A stretch of 64,000 nucleotides of DNA, from positions 1 to 64,000 of the forward strand of contig DFGA01000071.1 in NCBI GenBank assembly GCA_002371615.1, read 5' to 3'. A model generated the notes under the pieces. It was given only the letters and a program-made list of their open reading frames with translations. It ran no database searches and was not told where the DNA came from. The first letter of the stretch is position 1. Each line of letters begins with the position of its first letter. The translations under genes were made by a program, and so were the position numbers. Positions 41,949 through 51,533 of this stretch are shown here, piece after piece. Source of the stretch: Lachnospiraceae bacterium UBA3762. Its GTDB lineage: Bacteria > Bacillota > Clostridia > Lachnospirales > Lachnospiraceae.

Positions 41949-43041
41949 TAAAGCAAAAGAGCCGCTTATTCATTTGACAAAGCGCGGCACGGTTCCGGTA
42001 CGAACAGCAATTATGATCAGGATCATAGCGGTCATCATAGCGCTGATAGTCTGTGCAGTAGTAACGGGACTTACAACAGGTATTAATCCGATAGAAGTTT
42101 ATTCTTCAATAGTATCGGGGGCATTCGGCTCGGTTAGAAAGACATGGATAACACTGCAGGATGTATCGATTCTGCTTATCATATCGTTGGCTCTTACAAT
42201 CGCTTTCAGAATGAGGTTCTGGAATATAGGCGGTGAGGGTCAGGTACTTATGGGCGGTCTTGGCGCGGCAGCATGCATGATCTGTCTCGGTGATAAATTA
42301 CCGAATGCTGTTGTGATGATCCTTATGCTTATATCAAGCCTTGTACTCGGAGCGCTGTGGGGATTTATTCCCGCGCTTTGCAAAGCTATATGGAATACAA
42401 ATGAAACGCTTTCTACGCTCATGATGAACTATATCGCGACACAGCTAGTCCTGTATTTTACGATATTGTGGGAGGTTCCGAAAGGCTCGGGCAAGATCGG
42501 TATCATCAATCAGAATTCACACGCCGGATGGCTTCCGCAGCTGTTCGGATCCAAATATCTTCTTCCCATAATACTTGCGATAGCGGTTACGGCGTTTGTG
42601 TACGTGTATATCAAATACACGAAGCACGGATACGAGGTAAGAGTCGTGGGCGAGTCGCCGAAGACATCGGTCTATGTCGGCATCAATGTGAAGAAAGTCA
42701 TTATCCGCACGATGATTTTATCCGGTGCACTTTGCGGGCTTGTTGGACTCATTCTTGTCGGCGGTATCAATCATACGCTTACGGCAACTATATCCGACGG
42801 TCGTGGATTTACTGCTGTTCTTGTATCATGGATGGCACAGTTTAATCCGTTTGCGATGATCGCGACAAGCTTCATCATTGTATTTATGGACAGAGGAGCG
42901 GGTGAGATCGCGACAAGGTTTGACCTTAACCAGTCATACGGAGATATTCTTACCGGAATAATCCTGTTCTTTATCATCGGATGTGAGTTTTTTATCAACT
43001 ATGAGATACACATAAGAAATCATAAAAACAAGGAGAAATAG
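41932..43041 (+). CDS. nucleoside ABC transporter permease 1
   Basis: A 369-residue BPD_transp_2 family permease (YufP/NupP type) with about nine membrane segments; RFWNIGGEGQVLMGGLGAA near residue 80 is the characteristic segment. ATG 41932 (AAGGA 8 bases upstream) or 41941 are both possible starts. It pairs with the second permease one base downstream of its stop. Confidence 0.92.
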   Translation: MAEMNNKAKEPLIHLTKRGTVPVRTAIMIRIIAVIIALIVCAVVTGLTTGINPIEVYSSIVSGAFGSVRKTWITLQDVSILLIISLALTIAFRMRFWNIGGEGQVLMGGLGAAACMICLGDKLPNAVVMILMLISSLVLGALWGFIPALCKAIWNTNETLSTLMMNYIATQLVLYFTILWEVPKGSGKIGIINQNSHAGWLPQLFGSKYLLPIILAIAVTAFVYVYIKYTKHGYEVRVVGESPKTSVYVGINVKKVIIRTMILSGALCGLVGLILVGGINHTLTATISDGRGFTAVLVSWMAQFNPFAMIATSFIIVFMDRGAGEIATRFDLNQSYGDILTGIILFFIIGCEFFINYEIHIRNHKNKEK

Positions 43042-43042
43042 C

Positions 43043-44038
43043 ATGTTAGGATTTCTTGCTTTTATTCCAAGGGCCGTAGCCCAGGGTATACCGCTCCTGT
43101 ACGGATGTACGGGGGAGATCGTAACCGAAAAATCAGGTAATCTCAATCTCGGGCTTCCCGGTGTAATGTATGTAGGTGCTATTAGCGGAGTAATAGGATC
43201 GTTCTTTTACGAAAACTCAGTCGGCGCCGGTGAGGTTAATGCGGCGCTTGCGATTTTGATCCCGCTGTTATGCTCGATTGCAGGTTCGCTTGTTATGGGA
43301 CTCATATATTCGTTTCTGGTCGTAACGCTTCGTGCCAATCAGAACGTTACCGGACTTGCGATGACAACCTTCGGAGTAGGGTTCGGAAACTTCTTCGGAG
43401 GCTCTCTTATCAAGCTTTCGAAAGCCGACATTCCTTCTATCTCGCTTTCGAAGACCAGTGCATGTTTTCGTGCACAGTTGCCTTTTGCAGGCAGTACTGG
43501 ATGGTTCGGACAGCTGTTTTTCTCATACGGATTTCTTGCATATATGGCAATAGTGATCGCTATTGCAACTGCCTTTATTCTCAAGAGAACTGGGGTGGGC
43601 TTAAGCCTTCGTGCTGTCGGTGAGAATCCCGCAACCGCGGATGCTGCAGGTATCAATGTAACGAAATACAAATACATAGCTACATGCAGCGGATGCATTA
43701 TTGCAGGACTTGGCGGTCTGTATTATGTTATGGATTATGCATGCGGAATATGGTCAAATGATGCGTTCGGGGACAGAGGATGGCTGGCGATCGCTCTTGT
43801 AATATTTACTCTCTGGAAAGCCGATCTTGGAATCTTCGCATCCATTCTCTTTGGTGGTCTGTACATACTTCATCTGTATATTCCGACCGGAATGGATCAC
43901 ATGGAGAGAAAAGAGTTGTACAAGATGATCCCTTACGTTGTTACTCTTGTCGTGCTCATATTTACAAGTATGAGGAACCGACGTGAGGACCAGCCGCCGC
44001 AGAGCCTCGGACTTAATTACTTCCGTGAGGAGAGATGA
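43043..44038 (+). CDS. nucleoside ABC transporter permease 2
   Basis: A 331-residue BPD_transp_2 permease (YufQ/NupQ type). GIPLLYGCTGEIVTEKSGNL near 15-35 and the LRAVGENPATADAAGINVTK loop near 192-211 are typical. AAGGAG precedes the ATG. Followed by xpt after 63 bases. Confidence 0.93.
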   Translation: MLGFLAFIPRAVAQGIPLLYGCTGEIVTEKSGNLNLGLPGVMYVGAISGVIGSFFYENSVGAGEVNAALAILIPLLCSIAGSLVMGLIYSFLVVTLRANQNVTGLAMTTFGVGFGNFFGGSLIKLSKADIPSISLSKTSACFRAQLPFAGSTGWFGQLFFSYGFLAYMAIVIAIATAFILKRTGVGLSLRAVGENPATADAAGINVTKYKYIATCSGCIIAGLGGLYYVMDYACGIWSNDAFGDRGWLAIALVIFTLWKADLGIFASILFGGLYILHLYIPTGMDHMERKELYKMIPYVVTLVVLIFTSMRNRREDQPPQSLGLNYFREER

Positions 44039-44101
44039 CGGGGAAACATTCGCACAGCTAAGACGTCATTTACAAGAACAAAGAAGAGAAGGAATAGATC
44101 A

Positions 44102-44680
44102 ATGGAGTTACTTGAACAAAGAATAATTAAAGATGGGATCGTAAAGGCAGGAAATGTTCTGAAAGTTGACAGCTTTCTTAATCATCAGATAGACATTGAT
44201 CTGATGAATGAAATAGGAAAAGAGTTCAAAAGGATTTTTTCAGATGTCGAGATCACAAAGATATTTACAATAGAGGCATCCGGAATCGCAATAGCGGCAA
44301 TCGTTGCACAATATTTTAATGTTCCCGTTGTGTTTGCCAAAAAGACCCAGTCCATTAATCTTGACGGCTCGGTATATTCGACAAAGATAGAATCGTTTAC
44401 GCATAAGAGAGTATATGACGTTATTGTATCGAAGAAGTATCTGTCGGCGGATGATAAGATCCTCGTAGTGGATGATTTTCTTGCAAACGGTTGTGCAGCC
44501 GAAGGCCTGATCGAACTGATAAATGAGAGCGGTGCAACATTACAGGGCGTTGGTATCATAATCGAGAAAGGATTTCAGGATGGCGGAAAGAGGCTTCGGG
44601 AAAGAGGAATAAGAGTTGAATCTCTGGCCATAGTCGATGCGATGAATGATGAGACAGGAGAGATTAAATTCCGGCATTAA
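44102..44680 (+). CDS. xpt: xanthine phosphoribosyltransferase
   Basis: Salvages xanthine to XMP with PRPP. 192 residues, close to the family norm. The substrate loop TIEASGIAIAAIVAQ and the PRPP-binding loop ILVVDDFLANGCAAEGLI near 121-138 are clear. XMP is the substrate of the GMP synthase at 6.3 kb. No purine riboswitch was seen upstream of this gene or of the transporter. Its position suggests import and salvage of xanthine, xanthosine or a related purine. Confidence 0.95.
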   Translation: MELLEQRIIKDGIVKAGNVLKVDSFLNHQIDIDLMNEIGKEFKRIFSDVEITKIFTIEASGIAIAAIVAQYFNVPVVFAKKTQSINLDGSVYSTKIESFTHKRVYDVIVSKKYLSADDKILVVDDFLANGCAAEGLIELINESGATLQGVGIIIEKGFQDGGKRLRERGIRVESLAIVDAMNDETGEIKFRH

Positions 44681-44699
44681 AAATATCGAATTGCAAGAT

Positions 44700-44748
44700 G
44701 TGTTAGCATCCGCTAACATATTGACTATATTTTTCCAAATGATAGAAT
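44700..44748 (+). promoter_or_regulatory. promoter with adjacent palindrome before the SCP2-like gene
   Basis: TTGACT (44721-44726) and TAGAAT (44743-44748), 16-base spacer. TGTTAGC-ATCC-GCTAACA (44700-44717) is a perfect 7-bp inverted repeat just upstream of the -35, suggesting an activator or repressor site. Confidence 0.55.
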
Positions 44749-44821
44749 AAAACTGATAAGGATACACACCGTAGGATGCGAATGGTATGGTGTGATTCTG
44801 GTGTTTATAAGGAGAGATATT

Positions 44822-45166
44822 ATGGCAGCAAAGAAACCTGTAACTTACGAACAGATAGTCCAGAAGGTGAGAAAAACATTTGAAAATGCGGATGCCCGTG
44901 AGGTGTTCGAGCATGTGGCAATAGAAGTTGATATAGTAGGTGAGGGAGCCGGAGCATTTTACATTGAGGTCGCACAACGGGCATGTGTTGTGGAACCTTA
45001 CAATTACTACAACAATGACGGACGGATAATAGCAACTGCCGATGTGATATTAAAGCTTGCAGCGAAGAAGCTTCACATGCGCGAGGCATGGCAAACCGGG
45101 CAGATACGTTTCGAAGGGAACGAAGTTAAGTTCCAGCTGCTGCTCGATAAGATCAAACTGCAATGA
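44822..45166 (+). CDS. SCP2 sterol-binding-domain-like small protein
   Basis: A 114-residue protein with the SCP2 fold pattern: amphipathic N-terminal helix, VAIEVDIVGEGAGAFYIEVA strands, ATADVILKLAAKKLHMREAW and GQIRFEGNEVKFQLLLDKI. Such domains bind hydrophobic ligands; bacterial roles are unclear. The ATG at 44822 follows AAGGAGAG. It overlaps the next gene by four bases. Confidence 0.8.
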   Translation: MAAKKPVTYEQIVQKVRKTFENADAREVFEHVAIEVDIVGEGAGAFYIEVAQRACVVEPYNYYNNDGRIIATADVILKLAAKKLHMREAWQTGQIRFEGNEVKFQLLLDKIKLQ

Positions 45167-45831
45167 AAACAGAGAATTTTGGCAAAAGAGTATTCATGTC
45201 GCTCTTCGGAGTGATAATATGTGCTATAAGCGTCGGAATTTTCAAGATCGCAGCACTCGGTGTCGATCCGTTCCAGTCGTTTATGGCAGGTCTTGATGCT
45301 CTCGTTCCTATCGGATTCGGGACTCTGTATGTTATTACCAACGCGGTTCTTTTACTGTTTGCGCTTGTATTTGACAGGCACTATATCGGCATAGCTACTT
45401 TTATTAATCTGTTTCTTCTCGGATATATAACCCAGTTTACTTATGAATATCTTCAGACGGTCATAGTTGATCCTTCGATAATTGTCAGGGTATTATGCCT
45501 TGTGATCGGGATAGTGATCATTTGTTTCGGATCGGCATTTTATATGACGGCAAATCTTGGTGTGTCTACATATGATGCTGTTGCCCTCATCATAAGCAAC
45601 ACTTGGAAAAAAGGGAAATTTCAATATGTCAGGATAGCAACAGATGTTGTATGTGTTATTCTCGGTACAGCACTTTTTCTGATATCAGGCGGGAACTTTT
45701 CCCGGATTCCGACTATTGCAGGGATAGGTACGATAATTACGGCATTTTTTATGGGACCTCTGATCGAATTCTTCAATATTCATATCGCACGACCGATACT
45801 TAACGGAACCACAAACAACAAAAATATTTAG
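45163..45831 (+). CDS. YczE/YyaS-type membrane protein
   Basis: A 222-residue protein with about five or six membrane segments and family features: GIFKIAALGVDPFQSFMAGL near residues 25-44, FYMTANLGVSTYDAVALIIS near 126-145, GIGTIITAFFMGPLIEFFN near 187-205. These are distantly related to YitT proteins (another at 1593). Substrate unknown. Translation is coupled to the SCP2-like gene (ATGA overlap). Confidence 0.8.
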   Translation: MKTENFGKRVFMSLFGVIICAISVGIFKIAALGVDPFQSFMAGLDALVPIGFGTLYVITNAVLLLFALVFDRHYIGIATFINLFLLGYITQFTYEYLQTVIVDPSIIVRVLCLVIGIVIICFGSAFYMTANLGVSTYDAVALIISNTWKKGKFQYVRIATDVVCVILGTALFLISGGNFSRIPTIAGIGTIITAFFMGPLIEFFNIHIARPILNGTTNNKNI

Positions 45832-45847
45832 GAAGAGATGACGGCTT

Positions 45848-47608
45848 CTACGTCGATGGCGAAGGAAACCTAAGCGAGTATAACTGAGATACACCATCCG
45901 GGATCTGTGCGGTTGCGACCATGGAATAGTTTGTGTAATATACGACAAAACCGGGCTTGGCGCCGGAAGGCTTTTTGACTTCTTTTCGCTGAACATAGTC
46001 GATCTCGACCTTACCCATACTGCGTCCGCTTGAGTAGTAAGCGGCAAGGCTAGCGGCTTCTTCGAATGCCCTGTCGGGAAGTTCTTTTCCTTCGCATTTT
46101 ACGATCACGTGGCTTCCCGGGATTTTCTTCGCATGAAACCACCAGTCGCCGGAATTTGCGACCTTGAAAGTAAGCTCATCATTCTGGTAATTGTTCTTGC
46201 CCACATATATATGAAAACCGTCGGATGATATGAAATGAAACGGACTGCTTTTTGCGGTTCGTTTTTGTTTTGTAAAGCTTTTTCTGCGGATGTATCCGCT
46301 GTCTGTAAGCTCGTCCTTTATCTGGGATAGATCTTCTTCGCCGACCGCGATATCAAGGCTTGTCATAACAGAGCGCAGATGCTCTATGTCCGCCCTGGTC
46401 TCTTCAAGCTGTGCGCTGACAGCCTCCTTGGTTCTCTTCAGCTTGTTGTATCTGTCGAAGTATTTAACGGAATTTGCCATGGCACTGATCGTAGGGTCAA
46501 GTGGGATAGTGATGGGCTCGTTTGTGTAGTAGTTGTCGCAGGTGATCTTGTCGGCACCTTCCGGTGCACTGTATCCGTAAGTTTGCAGCAGCTCACCGTA
46601 AACCTTGTACTTGTCCATCTTCTCCGTGTCTTTGAGCTGCTTCTGCTGAAGGTCAAACTTTTTGACGCAGCGCTCAAGTGCCGTGGATACGATCTTGCGA
46701 AGGTCAGCGCTTTTCTGGCGTATCCTTGTGTATACCTCGCGGCCCGCATAATAGGCGATAAGCATTTCGGATACGGTTTTGAATTCCGTGTGGTCCAGTT
46801 GCCTGTACTGGGCAAGTGGGGTTACTTCGAATTCAACCGGATTACCGCCTTCATCAACAATAATCGCAGGGTGAAAATCATTTGCCGCGATTGTTCTGCC
46901 CAGTTTATCTATGGCATCTGATAGTTTACATAATTCGGATTCGTCAAATGTATTTGCTCCCCGATCTCCGTCAAGACCTGCCTCTTCACAAAGGCTTGCC
47001 GCAACGGCTGGAGAGAAGCCGGTAAAAGTTGTGTATAATGATTTTATAAGAGGAATAGGTTTACATAATGAGGATATATTTTCTGCGTCCGAAATGTCAA
47101 TCTTCCCCTCGGTCTTCGGGATGAAATAGCTTCTTCCCGGCAGGACTTCCCTTACAGAAGATACTGCGGCACTGACATGCTTGATGCTGTCGATTATCAC
47201 TCCGTCAGGATGTCTGAATATGATATTGGAGTGTTTGCCCATAAGCTCGATGGTAAGGATCTTACTCTTTACATCACCCATCTCGTCGAGATGCTCAATC
47301 TCGATCTCTATTATTCTCTCTAATCCCGGCTGGGTAATTGCTGTAATGTGTCCTCCGGATATGTGCTTGCGAAGAAGCATGCAGAAGTTCGGTGCCTGCA
47401 TCGGTGCCTGCTTGTTCTCATCGGTTAAGTACACAAAAGGAAGAGAAGCGCCGGCTGATATAAGGAGCCGCTCGTTTCTCTCGTGAGTTTTTACCGTAAG
47501 CATAAGCTCATCGGCTTCGGGCTGTATGATCTTCGAAATGCGGCCGCCGACAAGGCTTGTCTGCAATTCGTTTGTTAATGCTCTGATTGTTATTCCGTCA
47601 AGTGCCAT
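45848..47608 (-). CDS. rqcH: ribosome quality control protein RqcH (NFACT family)
   Basis: A 586-residue protein with NFACT-N (residues 1-200, GRISKIIQPEADELMLTVKT, PNFCMLLRKHI), a coiled-coil middle (about 270-410) and the NFACT-R domain (FHFISSDGFHIYVGKNNYQN, and GDWWFHAKKIPGSHVIVK). RqcH binds stalled 50S subunits and directs alanine tailing of nascent chains. Once annotated as fibronectin-binding protein. Convergent with the YczE-like gene, divergent from the surface protein. Confidence 0.94.
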   Translation of the reverse strand: MALDGITIRALTNELQTSLVGGRISKIIQPEADELMLTVKTHERNERLLISAGASLPFVYLTDENKQAPMQAPNFCMLLRKHISGGHITAITQPGLERIIEIEIEHLDEMGDVKSKILTIELMGKHSNIIFRHPDGVIIDSIKHVSAAVSSVREVLPGRSYFIPKTEGKIDISDAENISSLCKPIPLIKSLYTTFTGFSPAVAASLCEEAGLDGDRGANTFDESELCKLSDAIDKLGRTIAANDFHPAIIVDEGGNPVEFEVTPLAQYRQLDHTEFKTVSEMLIAYYAGREVYTRIRQKSADLRKIVSTALERCVKKFDLQQKQLKDTEKMDKYKVYGELLQTYGYSAPEGADKITCDNYYTNEPITIPLDPTISAMANSVKYFDRYNKLKRTKEAVSAQLEETRADIEHLRSVMTSLDIAVGEEDLSQIKDELTDSGYIRRKSFTKQKRTAKSSPFHFISSDGFHIYVGKNNYQNDELTFKVANSGDWWFHAKKIPGSHVIVKCEGKELPDRAFEEAASLAAYYSSGRSMGKVEIDYVQRKEVKKPSGAKPGFVVYYTNYSMVATAQIPDGVSQLYSLRFPSPST

Positions 47609-47689
47609 GGATTATAATTATATAAAAACTTTGATGAAAAAATGTTATTAAAAATCTAAAAAATTTCATCACTTATCTTCTGCAAAATA

Positions 47690-47718
47690 TTGACAATATA
47701 TATATACATATATATACT
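47690..47718 (+). promoter_or_regulatory. promoter of the surface protein gene
   Basis: TTGACA (47690-47695) and TATACT (47713-47718) with a 17-base AT-alternating spacer. It lies in the divergent gap with rqcH. Confidence 0.85.
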
Positions 47719-47779
47719 ATCATCGTTTAAAAATAATGTAAGCCCTATTTTAGATTATGCATTATTTTAAGGAGGAGAT

Positions 47780-49507
47780 ATGTTAAAAAACGTAATAAAA
47801 AAGAGTGCAATTCTACTATGCTCTATCATTGTGTTACTTATGGTGTCGGCGACAAGTGCAAAAGCGGCCACTAAAATTGACGCTCCGGCTAATCCTAAGT
47901 GGGGAGACGGAATGATTGAAATGAATTTCAAGCCTTCCCAAAATGGAACCGGCAATTATAAAGTCAATGTTTATAAAGAAGGAAGTTCAGATGTCCTCTT
48001 CAAGACATCATGGCATATTTCCCCTAATAATTATAAAAGCGACGGAACAGCATCGATATGGTTGTCTGACCGTGTGAACTGGGGGAGCGGTGAGTATTAT
48101 TTTACTGTACAGAGTGTTGCAAACGGCGACGATAGCCTGGAGGACAGTGAGATCGTACGAAGCAGCAGTATAACATATACGGCTCCTGAAAGCCGTTTAG
48201 ATACTCCGACTGATATTAAGGTAGACGGGTATAAAGTTACCGCAACACTTCCCGAAGGCGCAGGATTTATGGTTCTTCTTAAAAAGACTGATAAGAGTTG
48301 GAATCACTGGCAATTTGACCGTAAATACCCCGGCAGGATAATTACTCTGGATATGTCAAATTGGATTGAGGAAGAGGGCGACTATCAGGTGAAGGTTGCT
48401 GCTCTTTCACGGGATATTACAAAAATAAGAGACAGCCACTTTTCAGATTATTATGATGTTAAGCCTACCGGCAGTTCTTCAGGGAAGATTAATGACCTGA
48501 TTTCCGATGAAGTTATAAATAATCCGGATCAATCCAAGGCAGTTCTTGCCCAGAACAAAGAAGATGTTATTGTGGCATTGAATACAGACAGTGAAGCTAC
48601 CCAGAAAATAGAACGGGCAGAGGAAGAGTATAAGAAGCAGAAGAATGTTACTGTTAATCCGCCTAAGGTTGAAGGCTCTGCGGCAAGCAAATTTGAGGGA
48701 ACTCCCAAAATCATTGGGGCAGCTTTTAACACACCCAATAATCAGAGTGTTACATTAAAACTGGATTCACCTAAGGCAGAATTAGATTATGATAAGAACA
48801 TGTATAATAATGCTGTACAGGTAAGCATTAAGCTTGAGAGGAGCGACGGGAAAAGCATTTCGGAACTTTCAGTACCGGTTAAGATCATTCTTCCTATCCC
48901 TAAGGGTGTGCAGAAACAGAATCTTGTGATTTTGCATAAGCATGAAAATGGCAATGTAGAAAGAATTGTACCTAAGGTTGAAGGAGACTCCATTTCGTTT
49001 GTTGTAACGAGTTTCAGTGAATTCCTGTTCGCAAATGAAAAGAGTTCGTCTGATGACGAGGGTGATGATAATTCCGAAACGGAATATGTTGATCGTAACA
49101 CATACAAGTCAGAGCTTCCCGCAAAGACTGTCATATCTCAGGTAAAAGCGGATCCCTTCAGCATTATGGATATGAAGGTTCATGCACTTGATGCGGCTAC
49201 AACAGTAAATCAGGAATTCCTGGCTGATTATTTTGCAAAGACCCTTGGTGGAAAAGGGGCTAACGTGATTACTTCTTACGGTGTATATGCAACAAGGGAT
49301 CTTGCCATTACTGAGAAGAGTCAGAAGAGAACACTTACCTGGAATAATCTTTCGGTTAAGACACCCGGTAGTATTTATGCGATTTGCTACGATAAAGACA
49401 ACGGTGCATATCTGATAACAGGAACCGTGAGTGATAAAGGTATGGCACAATTTGCCGACTACCGACTTGCTGAGGCTAGTAGTATTACAGTTTTCACACT
49501 CAAGTAA
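47780..49507 (+). CDS. secreted or surface protein of unknown function
   Basis: A 575-residue exported protein with a signal peptide cleaved near AKAAT (residue 30). Residues 31-130 and 133-230 look like two beta-sandwich (fibronectin III-like) domains: DAPANPKWGDGMIEMNFKPS and RLDTPTDIKVDGYKVTATLP. Residues 330-425 form a ZU5/Ig-like region with VPVKIILPIPKGVQKQNLVI and VVTSFSEFLFANEK, often seen in surface proteins. An acidic linker (SSSDDEGDDNSETE) and a C-terminal domain of about 130 residues follow. No LPXTG or SLH anchor is seen. Own promoter and terminator; AAGGAGG before the ATG. Confidence 0.75.
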   Translation: MLKNVIKKSAILLCSIIVLLMVSATSAKAATKIDAPANPKWGDGMIEMNFKPSQNGTGNYKVNVYKEGSSDVLFKTSWHISPNNYKSDGTASIWLSDRVNWGSGEYYFTVQSVANGDDSLEDSEIVRSSSITYTAPESRLDTPTDIKVDGYKVTATLPEGAGFMVLLKKTDKSWNHWQFDRKYPGRIITLDMSNWIEEEGDYQVKVAALSRDITKIRDSHFSDYYDVKPTGSSSGKINDLISDEVINNPDQSKAVLAQNKEDVIVALNTDSEATQKIERAEEEYKKQKNVTVNPPKVEGSAASKFEGTPKIIGAAFNTPNNQSVTLKLDSPKAELDYDKNMYNNAVQVSIKLERSDGKSISELSVPVKIILPIPKGVQKQNLVILHKHENGNVERIVPKVEGDSISFVVTSFSEFLFANEKSSSDDEGDDNSETEYVDRNTYKSELPAKTVISQVKADPFSIMDMKVHALDAATTVNQEFLADYFAKTLGGKGANVITSYGVYATRDLAITEKSQKRTLTWNNLSVKTPGSIYAICYDKDNGAYLITGTVSDKGMAQFADYRLAEASSITVFTLK

Positions 49508-49556
49508 CAGATTAATACCAGAGGTATACCGTTAGTCTGTCAGAATATATGAGAAA

Positions 49557-49619
49557 AGTGGGGAGAATTCTTTACGCTTCATTTTATGAAACAAAAGGAC
49601 TTTCCCCACTGTTTTATTT
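49557..49619 (+). terminator. terminator after the surface protein gene
   Basis: AGTGGGGA (49557-49564) pairs with TCCCCACT (49603-49610), then GTTTTATTT. The loop is long (38 bases), so confidence is moderate. Confidence 0.5.
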
Positions 49620-49678
49620 GAGGTGTTGTCAATTGTTATGTATTGCTTTTCCCTGTGTTGCGATGATTTGGCTTACAC

Positions 49679-49707
49679 TTGACGGAAATAATTGCTTTCA
49701 CTATAAT
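49679..49707 (+). promoter_or_regulatory. promoter of the yicC-gmk-rpoZ operon
   Basis: TTGACG (49679-49684) and TATAAT (49702-49707), 17-base spacer, about 80 bases before the YicC start. Confidence 0.85.
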
Positions 49708-49790
49708 ATATGGAGCGCTATTATGCGCATTGGGCATATAATTAACCGGGCCGGGTATTTGGCCGGGTTTTGCTAATTACGAGGTTTATA

Positions 49791-50669
49791 ATGATCAAGA
49801 GTATGACCGGCTTCGGCCGTGCCGAATACAGCGATGAAAAACGCAGGATCACGGTTGAGATCAAGGCTGTCAATCACAGGTATCTCGACTGCTCGATCAA
49901 AATGCCGAAGAAACTCAGTTTTTTCGAGGCATCCATAAGGACTCTTCTGAAAGACTATATCCAGCGCGGTAAAGTCGATGTATTTATCACTTATGAAGAT
50001 TATACAGAGAACAACTTAAATCTTAAGTACAACAGGGATATGGCACGCGCGTATTACTCATATCTTAAGGAAATGGCGGAGGAGTTCGGCATCGAGAATG
50101 ATGTGAGAGTATCAACGCTTTCAAGATACCCTGAAGTGTTTTCACTTGAAGAAGCTGATGTCGATGAAGATGAGATATGGTCCGATCTTGATAAGGTCAT
50201 AAGGGAAGCCGCAACGCATTTTGTTGATGCGAGGATCACTGAAGGCGAGAACTTAAAGCGTGATCTGTGCGACAAGCTCGACACAATGCTTACATATGTA
50301 GCCGATATCGAAAAGAGAGCACCGCAGATCATCGAAGAATACAAGGCATCACTGTGTGAAAAAGTTGCGGATCTTCTTGCTGATTCGAAGATAGATGAGA
50401 CAAGGATACTCGGCGAGGTTACACTGTATGCTGACAAGATATGCGTAGATGAAGAAATAGTTAGGCTTCGCAGTCATATAGGAACTACTAAGGAGATACT
50501 CGAAACGGGCGGATCAGTAGGTCGTAAGCTTGATTTTATCGCCCAGGAGATGAACAGGGAAGCTAACACAATTCTGTCCAAGGCAAATGATCTTGCAACA
50601 AGCGATATAGCCATAAACTTAAAGACCGATATCGAAAAGGTACGCGAACAGATCCAGAACATAGAGTAA
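49791..50669 (+). CDS. YicC/YloC family endoribonuclease
   Basis: A 292-residue protein with the classic start MIKSMTGFGRAEYSDEKRRI, the segment EIKAVNHRYLDCSIKMPKKL, and the C-terminal DUF1732 part (GGSVGRKLDFIAQEMNREAN, TILSKA). YicC proteins are stress-linked endoribonucleases in E. coli and B. subtilis. ATG 49791 follows CGAGG. It precedes gmk, the usual Firmicutes order. Confidence 0.93.
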   Translation: MIKSMTGFGRAEYSDEKRRITVEIKAVNHRYLDCSIKMPKKLSFFEASIRTLLKDYIQRGKVDVFITYEDYTENNLNLKYNRDMARAYYSYLKEMAEEFGIENDVRVSTLSRYPEVFSLEEADVDEDEIWSDLDKVIREAATHFVDARITEGENLKRDLCDKLDTMLTYVADIEKRAPQIIEEYKASLCEKVADLLADSKIDETRILGEVTLYADKICVDEEIVRLRSHIGTTKEILETGGSVGRKLDFIAQEMNREANTILSKANDLATSDIAINLKTDIEKVREQIQNIE

Positions 50670-50824
50670 CAAGATCACAAGGGCATAACGTGATCATGCG
50701 TGCATGAATCGCGTTATGGATTTGTGATCTGCCAAATATGAGGAAGTAGCGATTTGCTACTGCAAATCAGCGGATTCCGAATATTTGCAAGGATTGCGAA
50801 AGATGCGAAGCAACGAAGCAATCC
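50670..50824 (+). other. highly structured spacer between yicC and gmk
   Basis: AGATCACAA pairs with TTGTGATCT around CATAACGTGAT and ATCGCGTTATG (one mismatch) with a CATGCGTGCATG tip. GTAGC-GATTT-GCTAC and GGATTGC with GCAATCC follow. The first hairpin has the same style as the 7302-7347 hairpin of the 211-bp repeat (tip CATGCTTGCATG). Confidence 0.5.
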
Positions 50825-50851
50825 GTGTTACTTACTAACATCATAGAGGCT

Positions 50852-51496
50852 ATGGAACACAAGATGAACGAAAAGGGTATTCTGATCATTTTATCCGGCT
50901 TTGCGGGTTCGGGAAAAGGAACCATAATTAAAGAACTTCTGAAGAAGTACGATAATTATGCATTGTCGGTTTCCGCAACCACACGCAAACCGCGGGAAGG
51001 AGAGGAGGACGGAGTACATTATTTCTTCAAGACCGAAGATGAGTTCAAGGAGATGATCGCAAAGGGTGAGCTTCTCGAATATGCCAACTATGTGGGCAAC
51101 TACTACGGAACTCCGAGAGCATATGTTAAGGAGCAGCTTGCAAAGGGCATGAATGTTATCCTTGAGATAGAGACGGAAGGAGCGCTTAACATTAAGCGCG
51201 AATATCCCGACGCAGTTCTGATCTTCGTTATGCCGCCCAGCGTTGAAGAGATACATAACAGGTTGAAGGGACGCGGCACGGAGACAGATGAAGTTATCGA
51301 CAAGCGGATGAAGAAAGCCGGATTTGAGATAACGGTCGTTGACAGATACGATTATCTTATGATAAACGATGTTCTTGAGGAAAGTGTTGAACTGTTCAAT
51401 TCCATAGTTACGTGCCAGCATATGGCGGTGTCCAGAAACCACGATTACATAGAAGATAAGAAGCGTGAATTCGAGGAATACCTTTCGCGTAAATAA
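50852..51496 (+). CDS. gmk: guanylate kinase
   Basis: Phosphorylates GMP to GDP. P-loop GFAGSGKGT near residues 13-21 of this start, SATTRKPREGEEDGVHYFF, and YGTPRAYV are present. Length 214 residues here; alternatives are GTG 50825 and ATG 50864. The start is uncertain because no ideal ribosome site exists (AGAGG at 50845-50849 is close to 50852). The structured spacer upstream may affect expression. Confidence 0.93.
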   Translation: MEHKMNEKGILIILSGFAGSGKGTIIKELLKKYDNYALSVSATTRKPREGEEDGVHYFFKTEDEFKEMIAKGELLEYANYVGNYYGTPRAYVKEQLAKGMNVILEIETEGALNIKREYPDAVLIFVMPPSVEEIHNRLKGRGTETDEVIDKRMKKAGFEITVVDRYDYLMINDVLEESVELFNSIVTCQHMAVSRNHDYIEDKKREFEEYLSRK

Positions 51497-51533
51497 TTAT
51501 TAAGTATATTTTTGCAGATAAAGGAGAATGAAA

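Noticed and set aside
49549..49776. 75-codon open frame between the surface protein and YicC genes
   Set aside because: It runs through a terminator hairpin and the yicC promoter, has no ribosome site and an atypical composition.
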